64,000 bases of DNA, from positions 278,197-342,196 of the forward strand of contig NW_019775401.1 in the NCBI RefSeq assembly GCF_001039355.2, in the 5' to 3' direction. The translations under genes were made by a program, and so were the position numbers. The notes beneath the pieces were generated by a model. The model was not told where the DNA came from. It worked only from the letters and a program-made list of their open reading frames with translations, and ran no database searches. This DNA is from Lingula anatina (taxonomy: Eukaryota; Brachiopoda; Lingulata; Lingulida; Lingulidae). Below, piece by piece: positions 1 to 20,100 of the stretch. Every line of letters begins with the position of its first letter. Position 1 is the stretch's first letter.

Positions 1-1212
1 GGCCGTTACCAATAATCACCTCCAAAATGGGGCTAACAGGGAACGGAACCTCTAATATACGTCTCTGAATTAAGTGACTAATGTCTGAGCAATATCTTGC
101 AAAAATCAATTGAACTTTACCATCGTTATGAAGAGAAATGCTTCAAGAGCGTTTCAAGTGTGCTCGCTCATCACTTTAGAAATTTATTGTCGTTTAAACA
201 CCTTGCTTTAGTCTACATTAATTTAATGAATTTCATGATATTTATAAAACAAGAACGTTGACAATTTTCGTTTCTCCACAAAACACTATGTGCCAAATTT
301 TCTTCACGGTAAAAAAAATTGATAATTATAAATACTTCGGCTTTTTTTCTTTACCTTCTGAGACTATGAATAAATCTAAGACTGCATTCCCACAGATTTT
401 AGATTGATCTATCCCCGTGGGGAGTCTCACTAGATTACTGTCAGCTTAGCCGGCTTAAATGTCTGTCCCGCCTACTAAAAGCTGTAAGGGGGTAATTAAC
501 TATCGTGCACGATCGGCTGACAGCAATTTAGCGTGAACCCCTAGGGAGTTAGGTCGATCATGATAGATCGATCTATATCTGTGGGAATGCAGTCTAAAAT
601 TCTTGCTGCTTTAAAAGCACCCATTTAGCAAATGCGTTATATTAAATGCATTGTATTACATCTTTATCCAGTTTTAGCATAGAAAAAAATTAAGAACGCC
701 AATGATTTTGTCATAATATTTAATTTCTTTTTATCTACCTGAAAATGCTAACACAAACAAGATAAAGAAAGATATACGACATGAGAGTCTTTCCATAAAC
801 ATAAGTGTTAAAGCAGTGACGATGACTAACCTCTATTATTATATACCAGTTTCCAGTTGTTTTTTAAAACTTAGGGTAACAATGTCTGTCTCACAAACAT
901 ACATATATTCTGACTGTTCACGCGCAGATACCGGGCAGATAACAGAACTCTACAATAATTAATCACGGCTAGAAGCAGGCAATAAGTGTGATAATAACAA
1001 TCCAGCTGACGGTTTGATTTAAAATGGATTTTCCACATAGTGTGACCTACTCGCAATATTACACTCTGCTTATTTCAAGTGCATAAGATTTAGCTTAACC
1101 AATCCATTTTCTAGAACAACTGATAGCTCTGATTGTTCTCGATATAAAGACATTGCTTACGAAGTAGAATTTCATGTAAACTCCGCATAAATTTATTCCT
1201 GCTTTTTTACAG
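1..1212. other. Upstream non-coding region of the Toll-like receptor gene
   Basis: I see no coding sequence here. The stretch holds a short inverted-repeat element (380-594, listed separately) and AT-rich DNA. Just before the receptor's ATG, a pyrimidine-rich tract ending in TTTTTTACAG (1203-1212) looks like a 3' splice site, so part of this region is probably an intron in the 5' UTR, with a non-coding first exon further upstream. I could not place the transcription start. Confidence 0.6.
380..594. mobile_element. Short inverted-repeat element (MITE), PIF/Harbinger-like target site
   Basis: The left end starts GACTGCATTCCCACAGAT (380-397) and the right end is its reverse complement, finishing GCAGTC at 594. 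The inverted arms run about 34 bases with one indel and one or two mismatches (left to 413, right from 562). The trinucleotide TAA flanks both ends (377-379 and 595-597), as expected for a 3-bp TAA target-site duplication. Inner segments also pair (CTGTCAGC near 440 with GCTGACAG near 517), so most of the 215 bp can fold back. It has no coding capacity. TAA duplications are typical of PIF/Harbinger non-autonomous elements; the superfamily is inferred from that alone. Confidence 0.72.
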
Positions 1213-1217
1213 GCATC

Positions 1218-4200
1218 ATGGACATTCTTTCAACTAGGACGCTGATGAAGGCGCTGATGGCACTTATAGTCTTATACAGTTCTACCATGGGCCAACCGCC
1301 GCGAATCCAGTATTACTGTCCTACAAATTGTCGCTGTGCAACTCTTCCGGGCAGGGGTGATGCCGTTCAGTTAGTTTGCCGATACAGAAGTCTAACAAAC
1401 AGCAGCCTTGTCCCAATACAGACCAACCATACGGTATGGCTATCAGTGCTCTGTACCGCTTCATTTTTTTCAAGGCCACGCAGTGAGCCACAAGACAACC
1501 AATTCTCACACCTAAATTATCTAGAAGAGTTAAGCATCATTGCATGTCGTCTGGAAGATATTCCATCACGCTGGTTTGCTGGACTAACTAGTTTAAAACG
1601 ACTGAGCATAGGCAACGTTCTCCAGGCAAGAGACAGTGCATCACCGTTGCCCTTTGGCGTTTTCGACGCGGTTCCAAATCTGGAACAACTTGAAGTTATT
1701 GGAGACAATCGTTGGTTTCACACGGGGATGTTTTGCAATCTCCACAGATTGAAATATCTCAAACTGGGACCGAATTCACTATTGGATGTGTGGGACGCAG
1801 GGTTCAATTGTTCCAGTGACGAAACATGTTCTTTGTGTTCTTCAAATGTTGAAGAAGTAAATTTAGGTTATAATTTCTTAAGTCAGCTTCCATCTGGATT
1901 GGGCATAGCATTCCCCAACCTTGTAACATTAAACTTCAGCCACAATTTTATGCAGAATATATCAGATAAAGGATTAGAGAATCTTCAGAAATTACAGACG
2001 TTAGATTTAAGTCACAACGTGTTAGAAAATCTGGGCCAGAAGCAGTTTGCTGAGATGGAAAATTTGCAATATCTGAACTTGTCGTTCAATGCTTTGACAT
2101 TTGTGGCTGACACGGCGTTCGAAAACTGCACTTTGTTAAAGGTGGTGCTCCTCCAGGGAAACAGACTGACAGATGTTGGCAGCGCACTGGGAGATCTTTC
2201 ATCTCTCCTGCATTTAGATATTAGCAACAATAGTCTCAGCACCATTACAAATGAAACTTTTCAGCACAATGTACGTCTGCATACCCTGAACTTAGACTTG
2301 AATAAATTGACAACAATACCGCCTGGCGCGTTCGGGAACTTGAACCTTTTGATGAATCTGGGATTGTCTAAAAATTCCTTATCCACATTGGGCGGACAAA
2401 GTTTAAAGGGGCTGTTCAGACTTCAGGAGTTAAATTTAGCCGAGAATCTTATTGACAAGACGCACCCAAGCGCGTTCCAAGACTGCCAAAGTGTCACTGC
2501 TTTAAACTTTAGCAATAACTTTCTAACCTCTATACCTTCGACATTACGGCACCTCTCCGTTTTAACCATCCTTGACATGGCGAAAAACAGTATCAGAGAA
2601 ATAAAATTTGATGATTTACTAGGTTTGAACTATTTGCAAGGAATTAAGCTGAAGGATAATTTTATCCCCGAGATTCCTCGGGAATTTTTCTACAGCGCGC
2701 GAAACTTGAGAGTGATAAATATGGCCAACAACAGAATATCAAAAATAGAAATGGGCGCATTTGATCCTTTAGAAAATTTAACTTATATCAAGTTGGAAAA
2801 TAATGAAATCAAAAACATTGACTTCATTTTCAATAGACTTTCTAAGCTTTCTGTTCTGAATTTAGAAAACAACAGAATCCAATGGCTTGAAAGAGACACG
2901 TTTCCCTTGTATTTGCAGCAAGTTCACCTACGCCTGAATAGGATTTCCTACATAGCTCCGTACACATTTTCAGATCTAATATTACTTTTCAACGTGGACT
3001 TAAGGGTTAACAGTATACGTGTGCTTGAAAGAGAGGCGCTCTACGTTTCACCGCTCACGCGGCAAATTCCGGGCTTTGCCCATGTTCCCGAGATCCAACT
3101 GGGCGGTAATATTCTCAACTGTACTTGCGATATGAAGTGGCTGGACATTATGTACAGATACTACCAATCTAACCCAAAGTTCCCCAAAATTCCTGATATG
3201 AACGATGTCTACTGTAGAAATGCCTTTCCCGGTGAGAAGGGCTTAAAGCGATATGTGGAACTAAGAGGGGAGGATGTGGTGTGCCAGTACCAGACCTACT
3301 GTTCGTCCATCTTTTGTCACTGCTGTGAATTTACTGCGTGCGATTGCAGACATGTTTGTCCGGAAAACTGCACGTGCTACCAAACACACGACACTAATAT
3401 CAATGACGTTCGATGTGATAACAAAGGATATACGTCTGTGCCACACTTAGGGATGATGCTTACAAATCTAACATTAGCCAACAATGGAATAACGGAACTT
3501 AAACCAATGGGGTTCATAGGAAAAAGACATCTTTCAAGTATTGACTTAGCTAACAATAGTTTAGTTTCCATAGCAAACCAATCCTTCACTGGTCTTTTTC
3601 AACTCCGAACTCTCAATCTCAGTTTTAACTTACTCGAAGATCTGAAAGAATACTCTTTTTCCGGGATGACAATGCTGGAAAACCTCTACTTGGATCACAA
3701 TTTATTGACCAGTATCGATCCAAGTACCTTCGCAAGTTTATCTCGGTTAAAGATTCTTACACTGCATAGCAACCGGCTGGAATATTTGTTGCTCCCAGAC
3801 GTCTTTGACGTAACGTCTCTGGTTCATTTGACGCTGTCCCATAATCGATGGCCGTGTGACTGTGACGTTATATATGACTTCAAACACTGGGTGGTTTCAT
3901 ACAAAGCCATTATCTTTGATGTAGGAAACATCAACTGTACTTTTAAGAGAATAAATGGAAGTGAATACGAAATCATGAAAGTCAACAATACACAGTATCC
4001 GGTGCAGCGTGTAGTAGGAAAACGCGCAAAATACAAAGGGGGCGTGGATGATGTGATGGTTGTACAAAATAAAGTGCTTTATTTTGATGAAGACTTTTAC
4101 TGCAATAACATAACAAGAAATAACTCTGGATCAGTCCGATATATCCACAAGAAGGAAATCAACACAACCCATGTCGCAGCACTAGTGTCAGTGTCAATTT

Positions 4201-4817
4201 TATTCTTTTTAACTGTGATAGTGACTTCCCTTCTCCTTTACTACAGAACTGAAATCAAAGTTTGGATATTTGTTAAGTTCGGCTGTCGGCCCTTTTACAA
4301 GCCGCCGGATGACGATGAAAAGATATTCGATGCCTTCATCTCTTACAGTAGCAAAGATGAGCATTTAATCGTCCACGAACTGGCCCCTCGTCTTGAGAAC
4401 GGCCACCCGAGTTACAAGCTCTGCCTGCACTATAGAGACTTCCCCGTAGGAGCAAGTATCGCAGAGACAATTATTGACGCAGTGGAGGCCAGTAAACGCA
4501 CAATCCTCGTACTTTCACAGAATTTTTTAGACAGTGAATGGTGTTTGTACGAGTTCCAAACCGCCCATCACCAGGCTCTCCAAGATCGCACAAACAGGGT
4601 CATTGTTATTCTTTTGGAGGATATCCCTCTTAAAAATATGGATAACGAGTTGCGTGCTTACATGAAAACGAAAACGTATCTGCGGTGGGACGATCCATGG
4701 TTCTGGGACAAAATGGCGTATGCCCTACCAGACGTACACAAAGACAGGGTTAATAATGAAATTGAACTCCCTGAGAAGTTTTTGTTTAATGGATATAGAG
4801 GTCAGAGTAGAGTATAA
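1218..4817 (+). CDS. Toll-like receptor, multiple-cysteine-cluster type (single coding exon)
   Basis: A 1199-residue type I membrane receptor of innate immunity. Residues 1-25 form a signal peptide. A cysteine cluster follows (C34, C38, C40), then about twenty leucine-rich repeats with N-x-L core motifs, a first C-terminal cap (C635, C637, near CTCDMKWL), a second N-terminal cap (CPENCTC, from C714), a short second LRR block, a second cap (C880, near CDCDVIYDF), a transmembrane helix (about 986-1008) and a TIR domain (about 1035-1175). TIR box 1 is FDAFISY (1037-1043), box 2 is RDFPVGASI and box 3 has FW. Two LRR blocks split by cysteine caps is the Drosophila Toll-like, protostome plan. The reading frame is intact and intronless. 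The start is the first ATG, five bases after a splice-acceptor-like sequence. The family signals through TIR-adaptor contacts; the ligand is unknown. Confidence 0.96.
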   Translation: MDILSTRTLMKALMALIVLYSSTMGQPPRIQYYCPTNCRCATLPGRGDAVQLVCRYRSLTNSSLVPIQTNHTVWLSVLCTASFFSRPRSEPQDNQFSHLNYLEELSIIACRLEDIPSRWFAGLTSLKRLSIGNVLQARDSASPLPFGVFDAVPNLEQLEVIGDNRWFHTGMFCNLHRLKYLKLGPNSLLDVWDAGFNCSSDETCSLCSSNVEEVNLGYNFLSQLPSGLGIAFPNLVTLNFSHNFMQNISDKGLENLQKLQTLDLSHNVLENLGQKQFAEMENLQYLNLSFNALTFVADTAFENCTLLKVVLLQGNRLTDVGSALGDLSSLLHLDISNNSLSTITNETFQHNVRLHTLNLDLNKLTTIPPGAFGNLNLLMNLGLSKNSLSTLGGQSLKGLFRLQELNLAENLIDKTHPSAFQDCQSVTALNFSNNFLTSIPSTLRHLSVLTILDMAKNSIREIKFDDLLGLNYLQGIKLKDNFIPEIPREFFYSARNLRVINMANNRISKIEMGAFDPLENLTYIKLENNEIKNIDFIFNRLSKLSVLNLENNRIQWLERDTFPLYLQQVHLRLNRISYIAPYTFSDLILLFNVDLRVNSIRVLEREALYVSPLTRQIPGFAHVPEIQLGGNILNCTCDMKWLDIMYRYYQSNPKFPKIPDMNDVYCRNAFPGEKGLKRYVELRGEDVVCQYQTYCSSIFCHCCEFTACDCRHVCPENCTCYQTHDTNINDVRCDNKGYTSVPHLGMMLTNLTLANNGITELKPMGFIGKRHLSSIDLANNSLVSIANQSFTGLFQLRTLNLSFNLLEDLKEYSFSGMTMLENLYLDHNLLTSIDPSTFASLSRLKILTLHSNRLEYLLLPDVFDVTSLVHLTLSHNRWPCDCDVIYDFKHWVVSYKAIIFDVGNINCTFKRINGSEYEIMKVNNTQYPVQRVVGKRAKYKGGVDDVMVVQNKVLYFDEDFYCNNITRNNSGSVRYIHKKEINTTHVAALVSVSILFFLTVIVTSLLLYYRTEIKVWIFVKFGCRPFYKPPDDDEKIFDAFISYSSKDEHLIVHELAPRLENGHPSYKLCLHYRDFPVGASIAETIIDAVEASKRTILVLSQNFLDSEWCLYEFQTAHHQALQDRTNRVIVILLEDIPLKNMDNELRAYMKTKTYLRWDDPWFWDKMAYALPDVHKDRVNNEIELPEKFLFNGYRGQSRV

Positions 4818-7230
4818 TGCTTCTGCTGTAAAAATCGAAATATATCCCCTGATTGAGCCCGTTTTGAGGTTTTGGTTACAGTGAACGCGGGTTGTCTTTA
4901 ATTAACACTTTGTGTTTAATATTTTTGTATGTTTGCATAGTAATAATAGTACGACAGAATGCAAGACGTTCTTTACCGAACTTGATATTTTTCCATATGT
5001 ATGAACTTAATAAGCGCTACAATCTGAAAATCTGAAAATTCCAAGAACTACCGACAAAGTGTCCTATGGAAAAGAGCTGTACCGTCAATTCCTAAAGTCC
5101 AATGCTTACGTGGCAAAACGTTTCAGGCGCAGGGATGGAATCACTGTCAGGGATTGAAAAGATTTTCAATCCACTTGCGAAGCTTTTTCCCTTAATGCTC
5201 ATTATAATTTTCCCCTTGTTTGTCCATTCAACTTACATGTATATATTCCGAAGCGTTTTCAATAGCATTTAAAAATTAGTGGTCCCAGCATTTATTAATT
5301 ATCGCCATTATCTTATTTTATCGCGAATTATATTTTTTGATCACAAAATGTAATGTTTTTGTTCTTTTTTAGTATTGAATATTGAGTGTCTAATAAGATG
5401 GCATATTCTAAATAATATAACTGTTGTCAATAATAACACTCGCTTTATTTTGTAAAGAAAAGTTCGCCCTCTCCCCCATGCATGTAGGTATTAACTGAAA
5501 AACAGTTTATAATAGGCCTATATTTTTAATTACTAAGTTTTGAAAGTAATATAGCATTATTTTACTTCCATATCTATCTGCGAAGTCAACATGCCAAATA
5601 AGCTTGTCATTAAAGTTTTGTTTCTTTGAATTCGTGGGTATGAAAAAAATTAATGAGCTACCATAAAAACAGAACCACCTTGGATAAAAATTTTCTGAGA
5701 TATTTTGAGAACAATTGAATTCTCGCCTCGCACACCGTTCTCAGTCCAATCTATAAAATCTATACGATAGCGAACTGGTTTAAAAATAAAACAATGCCAC
5801 CTCAAAGTTAGTTATGTAGTTAAAAAACATACAGGACCTATGAGATGATACCTATACTGTTCAAAGAATATAGGTCATTCGCTTAGACTTCGATCCAAAC
5901 TAACATGTTCCTTTCGATCCACTGTACGTATCAGTTTATCTACAGCTTCTATTGCCCAAATTAGAAGCTTCACTATAAAGTGAATTGGCGATTTATCTAA
6001 TAGAGACGATAAAAGATGGCAGACATCAAAGACAGAGAACCAATCACGCCTTATTGAGTTTATCTCTGAAAGAACACAATTTCACATCTAATTTATTTTC
6101 CATCTGAAATGATTACATAGGACGTGCCACCCAGACGAGATTGAACTTTGAAGGGAGCCTAAATAACGCCAAGAGCTGTTGACAGAATGATAAACGTGTT
6201 ACAATGAAAGATGTAAACTCAGTGCCAAAAAAATGAAAGATCGAGTAATTATCGGCGCCACCTTAAGTTTTTTTACGATACACAAGCTCAGTAATTGAAA
6301 ATAACGTTTTAATTACACTTCATAAAGCAGGTCAAATCATAACTATCTGGTGCACAGTCGTAGATTTTCTGTTTTATATTTTGAATTTGATATCATAAAA
6401 CGATGTCCATGTAAAACAGGTGTTCTCATAAACCATGCAATAACAGAAAGATCACTTTCCACGGCGAACATAGCATTTAACTAAACGCGTTAAATACCCA
6501 TCTCTGCTTGCACAGTAAATTCCGGTCTTGGCATGTTTTCGTTTGTCTTCATACACTTTCAAGAATTCCATATTGCAACGACAACATTAAAAACTACAGA
6601 AACGTTCCAAATACTTATGCATTTATTTTTCCATATGCATCATGTATTAAAATACTGTAATATTATTTACATTCTAAAAGATTTATCAATATCTTTTACC
6701 AAAATCTACCATAACTACTGGTATATACAAGCTACCACAGTTCCAAGCAAACGATTGACCTTTCTCATTTAGTTGTATAAAATTAATATACATTAAAGGT
6801 TGTAAACGTAAAGACAGGCTTCCAATCGATTTATTCATTACATGTTAATGGAGCTAGGGAACTAGTGTTATAGAGTTTCTTTATAGAGCAAAATTATCAG
6901 CTCATAGATTAACAGAGTGACAGCCTTCGATCAAAAACAGTCCATTTTCTTACACGGAAACATCTAGCACTGTCTGTTTGCTGTCCAATATTGGTAATTT
7001 CTGATTTTATTGCTGTTTTGCTCCATCTCCAAGTTTAATGATCTGTACATACAGACCAGAATGAACCATCTCTGTTGCCAACATTATTCAACACATTATC
7101 CATCTGATCCATCTTCTCAAATTTAACCTAGATGGCTGCTCCACCTTCACAATCGACAGTCACAGTGGGATCAACTGGAGGTTTGTTTTTCTCACTCCAT
7201 GCAAGAACCAGGTCCAAGAATAATAACCTA
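4818..7230. other. Intergenic region between convergent TLR and KDM1A genes
   Basis: This AT-rich DNA has stops in all frames and no coding sequence I can support. It should hold the TLR 3' UTR; one AATAAA at 5785-5790 could be its poly(A) signal. On the minus strand, AATAAA motifs at 7006-7011 and 6830-6835 are candidate KDM1A poly(A) signals; the first lies about 225 bases past the KDM1A stop codon. I saw no repeats of note. Confidence 0.5.
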
Positions 7231-16371
<9,141 letters not shown>

Positions 16372-17105
16372 CGAGAATACTCTGCGTCAAAACAAAGACG
16401 TTTGCCTCACTCGGTCACAAAAAGGGCATTGGGGTAAATAGAATAAAAAGATTGGCAATATGATAATAGCGGAACAAGCAACCTGTGGTACTGTGTTGCG
16501 AACTTTGAGATGGCAAAACGAATGAAAACTAAGAACCTGAAATGGGAATTTTTTCAGTCTCTAGTCACTGCATTGCCAGTTAGGTAAATTATAAATTTGA
16601 AAAGTAGGACCTAAAGATCGAGGAAGAAAATCAGAAAAAAAAATTGGAGAGAGAAAAACATAAGAATGAATGAAACCAATTTTCTTATATACTAATAGGT
16701 ATTATGCACAAACTAAGTTGTCTTCAATCACATTGCTCAGCATAAACTGACTAGCATTCACACATTTTGCATTTTATCAGGCAACCTGGAAAGAAAAGAA
16801 GCGCAATCATCTTTGCATTCGTCAGTGCTGGTGCACAACGATCATTGATGCTAAAACATGTAAGTTGTGCTGACCCATTATTGGATACCCATTATATGTT
16901 TTATGTCATAAAAACTGTCATAAATACTTCCATGTAAACATATCCGTGGTAGAAATAGTTTATTCATCGGTATTTCACTTATGTTTAGGAAAGCGTAGGA
17001 CAACGTTTCTTTGTTTCCGCCCCAAATCGTCTTTAATTTCGAGTTCCCCAGTCTCGCGTTTGCTTTGTTATCACATGATTTCTACGAGACTTGTTCAAGC
17101 TCAAA
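16372..17105. promoter_or_regulatory. Head-to-head intergenic region, probable bidirectional promoter
   Basis: The start codons of KDM1A (minus, 16371) and the DUF4139 gene (plus, 17106) face away from each other with 734 bases between them, and the region has no coding sequence. It must contain both 5' UTRs and both promoters. The plus gene begins in the sequence CAAAATGGCGGCGGAAG (17102-17118), which matches a YY1-type ATGGCGGC core overlapping an ETS-like GCGGAAG. No clear TATA box could be assigned. Confidence 0.65.
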
Positions 17106-20100
17106 ATGGCGGCGGAAGTTGCAGGTGCTTCAGAAACGGAGAAGGATACGGACGGCACCTCTACTCCAATGCAGAGAATTTTTTCCGTCGCCGAGTGCTC
17201 CGTAGAGAGTGTCTCAGTATATTTGGACCGTGCAGAAGTATGCAGGTCAATCAAATTGGATGCTACACCGGGTGATCACGAAGTGATCGTCAAAGGCTTG
17301 TCCTGTGAAATCGACTCGGAGTCGATTAGGTAGGTTTAAAGTTGTTTACAGTCTTAATTATCAGTGATTGGAGCATTTAATTGATATACACGTGCGGTGT
17401 ATGTAAATTTGACGTTATTATGTTCAGTATTACAGTATGCATTTAATTAGGAGTGCACGTATACCACGCATTTTTAGTTTGAGACAGTTGAAGTGAGGTG
17501 ACATTTAAAAATTAATGCGTAAAAATAACGCTAAACAGCTTAATTAATACCTCGTATAGATAGCAAATCACCTATACTGTTGTGAAAATATGGATGATTA
17601 TAAAAATGCAGATAATGCTATAATTTCATGTTACAAGATAAGGTACCAGTGATCAGAATAGGTCATTGACTTTCTAAGGGAATAATTATGAATCATCTTA
17701 CTGTCTAATATGTAGTCATTATCAGTAATATTGCTATTATTGAGTCATCCAGGTGATAACTAGGAATGCTTCCTTCATTATCAGAAAAGAGCCACCTCAG
17801 GACTTGATGGACTGGTGGTTAAGAGTGATTCAGGCATGATAAATATTTTGTTTTACTTAATTATCTTTTTAGAAAATTGTGATGCACTGTTGAGTGTAAA
17901 ATGAAGAATTGAACGAGTAGCAATGCATTGATTTAAGAGGCTGTTTCAGTGAATTGTATTTTAAAAGTGAATGCAATAGTGTGAAAAATTAAGAAATATG
18001 CTAATCATTATAGAATTGTAAGTCTGTGTTAATTATTCACAAATTTCAAATACTTCACAAAAATGGTATTTTGTTGCTTTTTCATGATTTTTCATTTTTA
18101 TTTACTGACAAAAATATATTCCTGGGATGAATCCAACCTTCTGTGTAGAACTTTCAGTCTTCTTTTTCTGATATTAGCAACAAAATGTTGGTTATCAATT
18201 TTGCTCCAAATGTACTTAAGTCAATTAAAACCTGTACCCTTTCAATTGAATCAAGATTATTTTTTAAAAAATTTTATTGCTCAAGATATGTTTGGGGTTT
18301 ATTAGTAAATAATCTTGATAATTAACAGGCTCTGGGTAGAGTTCAATATTTTGTATTGGATCACATATTTATTTACAATTGCAATTGTGAACTATGCCAG
18401 TATTTTTCAAATAGTAATTGTGTTAGGTCTGGAGATACATTAAATTTTATAGCATGTAATAGGATGAGAAAAAGATACTATTAATTAGGAGTTTTACACT
18501 CTGTAAATTTTTATATAAGCTTATGTATACTTGGATATTTATATTGATTGGTAAATCATTGATAGAGATACAGAGACATAGGTGATATAAGGACAGATGG
18601 TAATAGTTGCCAGGTCATGTACCCTTTTAATTTCCTAGCAAATTGAAGAAATTAATTAGAAGTAACAACCCAGACACATCTATTGCATAACTTGAGATGT
18701 CTGGGAGTGTGGTGTGGTTTACTTGTACTTGACTTGGAAGGCTGCCAGCTGATAAATCAACTGCAAAAACCAGTTTCTTGCTGTTTTTCACAAGTATTTA
18801 TCCCTGCCAGCATCTTGTTTTATTGAAAAGACGCTGCTAGTGAGTTTTTGGAAGGTCCCTGGAAGATGACAAATAGCATGTTGGTTATGTGTTGTGATAG
18901 TTTGGATTTTGGGTAGATGCTAATTTTGTAAAATTGTTACAGAACTTAAATTATCCATAAATAATCTTAAATGTTGTCTGAAGTAAAATGTTGCTCAGTT
19001 AAAGAAGAAAAAGTGTAGATGATGATGTAGGCCATTTTTTTATTAACAGTTGCTGAGACTTTGAAATGAGATTTCCTTGATTTTCACCTTTATCATTTGT
19101 TTTTTTTTTCCTACAATTTTCCTTATTTTTCCCTGGGAAGTTATTACCTCATACTTACTGTTAGCAGTTAGGCGGAAATTGGTTATTTACTCTGGCATAA
19201 ACATAGGGCATGCATGATTGATGAGCTATTAGAGCAAAGAGCTGAATAAATAACCTGTGTCAGTTATTTATGTAATGAAGTGGGATATGAAGGGGAACAG
19301 TTAGTTGTGGTGGTGGTGGTGGTGTTAGGAGGAGGGGGGGGGGGGTGCTCACAGGCTACCTCCACATACCATTGAACTTAACAATATTGATGTTCTAAAC
19401 TAGTCTTGTTGAAGTCTTCTGTTCTAATATTACAACCAATAATTGATCTAAATACTTTCCCGAGGCCTACCGTGCTCTGGTAAAGGCCCTAAAATAGAAT
19501 AATCAATAGTTGTTCAGAATTATTCATGTTTCTGGCAGAGTACACACGGTTGAACCTTGGATATGGATTTCTGTGCAAGGCTGAACATCTTTGAGCTATA
19601 TACTGTAGTTAACTGCTTAATTGACCAGCCCAGATGAGACAAATGATAGAAACGAAGCTCCTATAGTACTGTTGTAGGTCCTAGTATTGGGAATTTTGAG
19701 CAGACATATTATCTTATAACATGCAATGGTGTCTGCTTTGCTTGATTCCCCCGCTCACCACAGGCTGACAGATACGCACTCAGAGAAAAGAAGAAAATAA
19801 GCTTGAAATCAATTTTGTTAGAATAAATTCTGGTATGCGTTACATCAAGGTGCTTTATTATGACCGATACATGATGACTTAAGGCACCCAAGTCTAAATA
19901 TTGAAATAAAAAGAAGCCGATCAATCTGGCAAGATAAACCTACGCAAACTGTGTATACCCCGCTGTTGTATCACCGCCCAACAGAGGTGAAAATGCCATG
20001 GATGCAGCAAACATGTCAAAAGTCAAATTGCTGATCAGTTGTGTAAAAGACATTCTGGGTACACCTGGGCCTCATTAGGCTTAAAAAGCTTTCAAATGCA

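Noticed and set aside
871-1056. Minus-strand small gene upstream of the TLR
   Set aside because: A 61-residue ORF with no recognisable motif, in AT-rich non-coding sequence.
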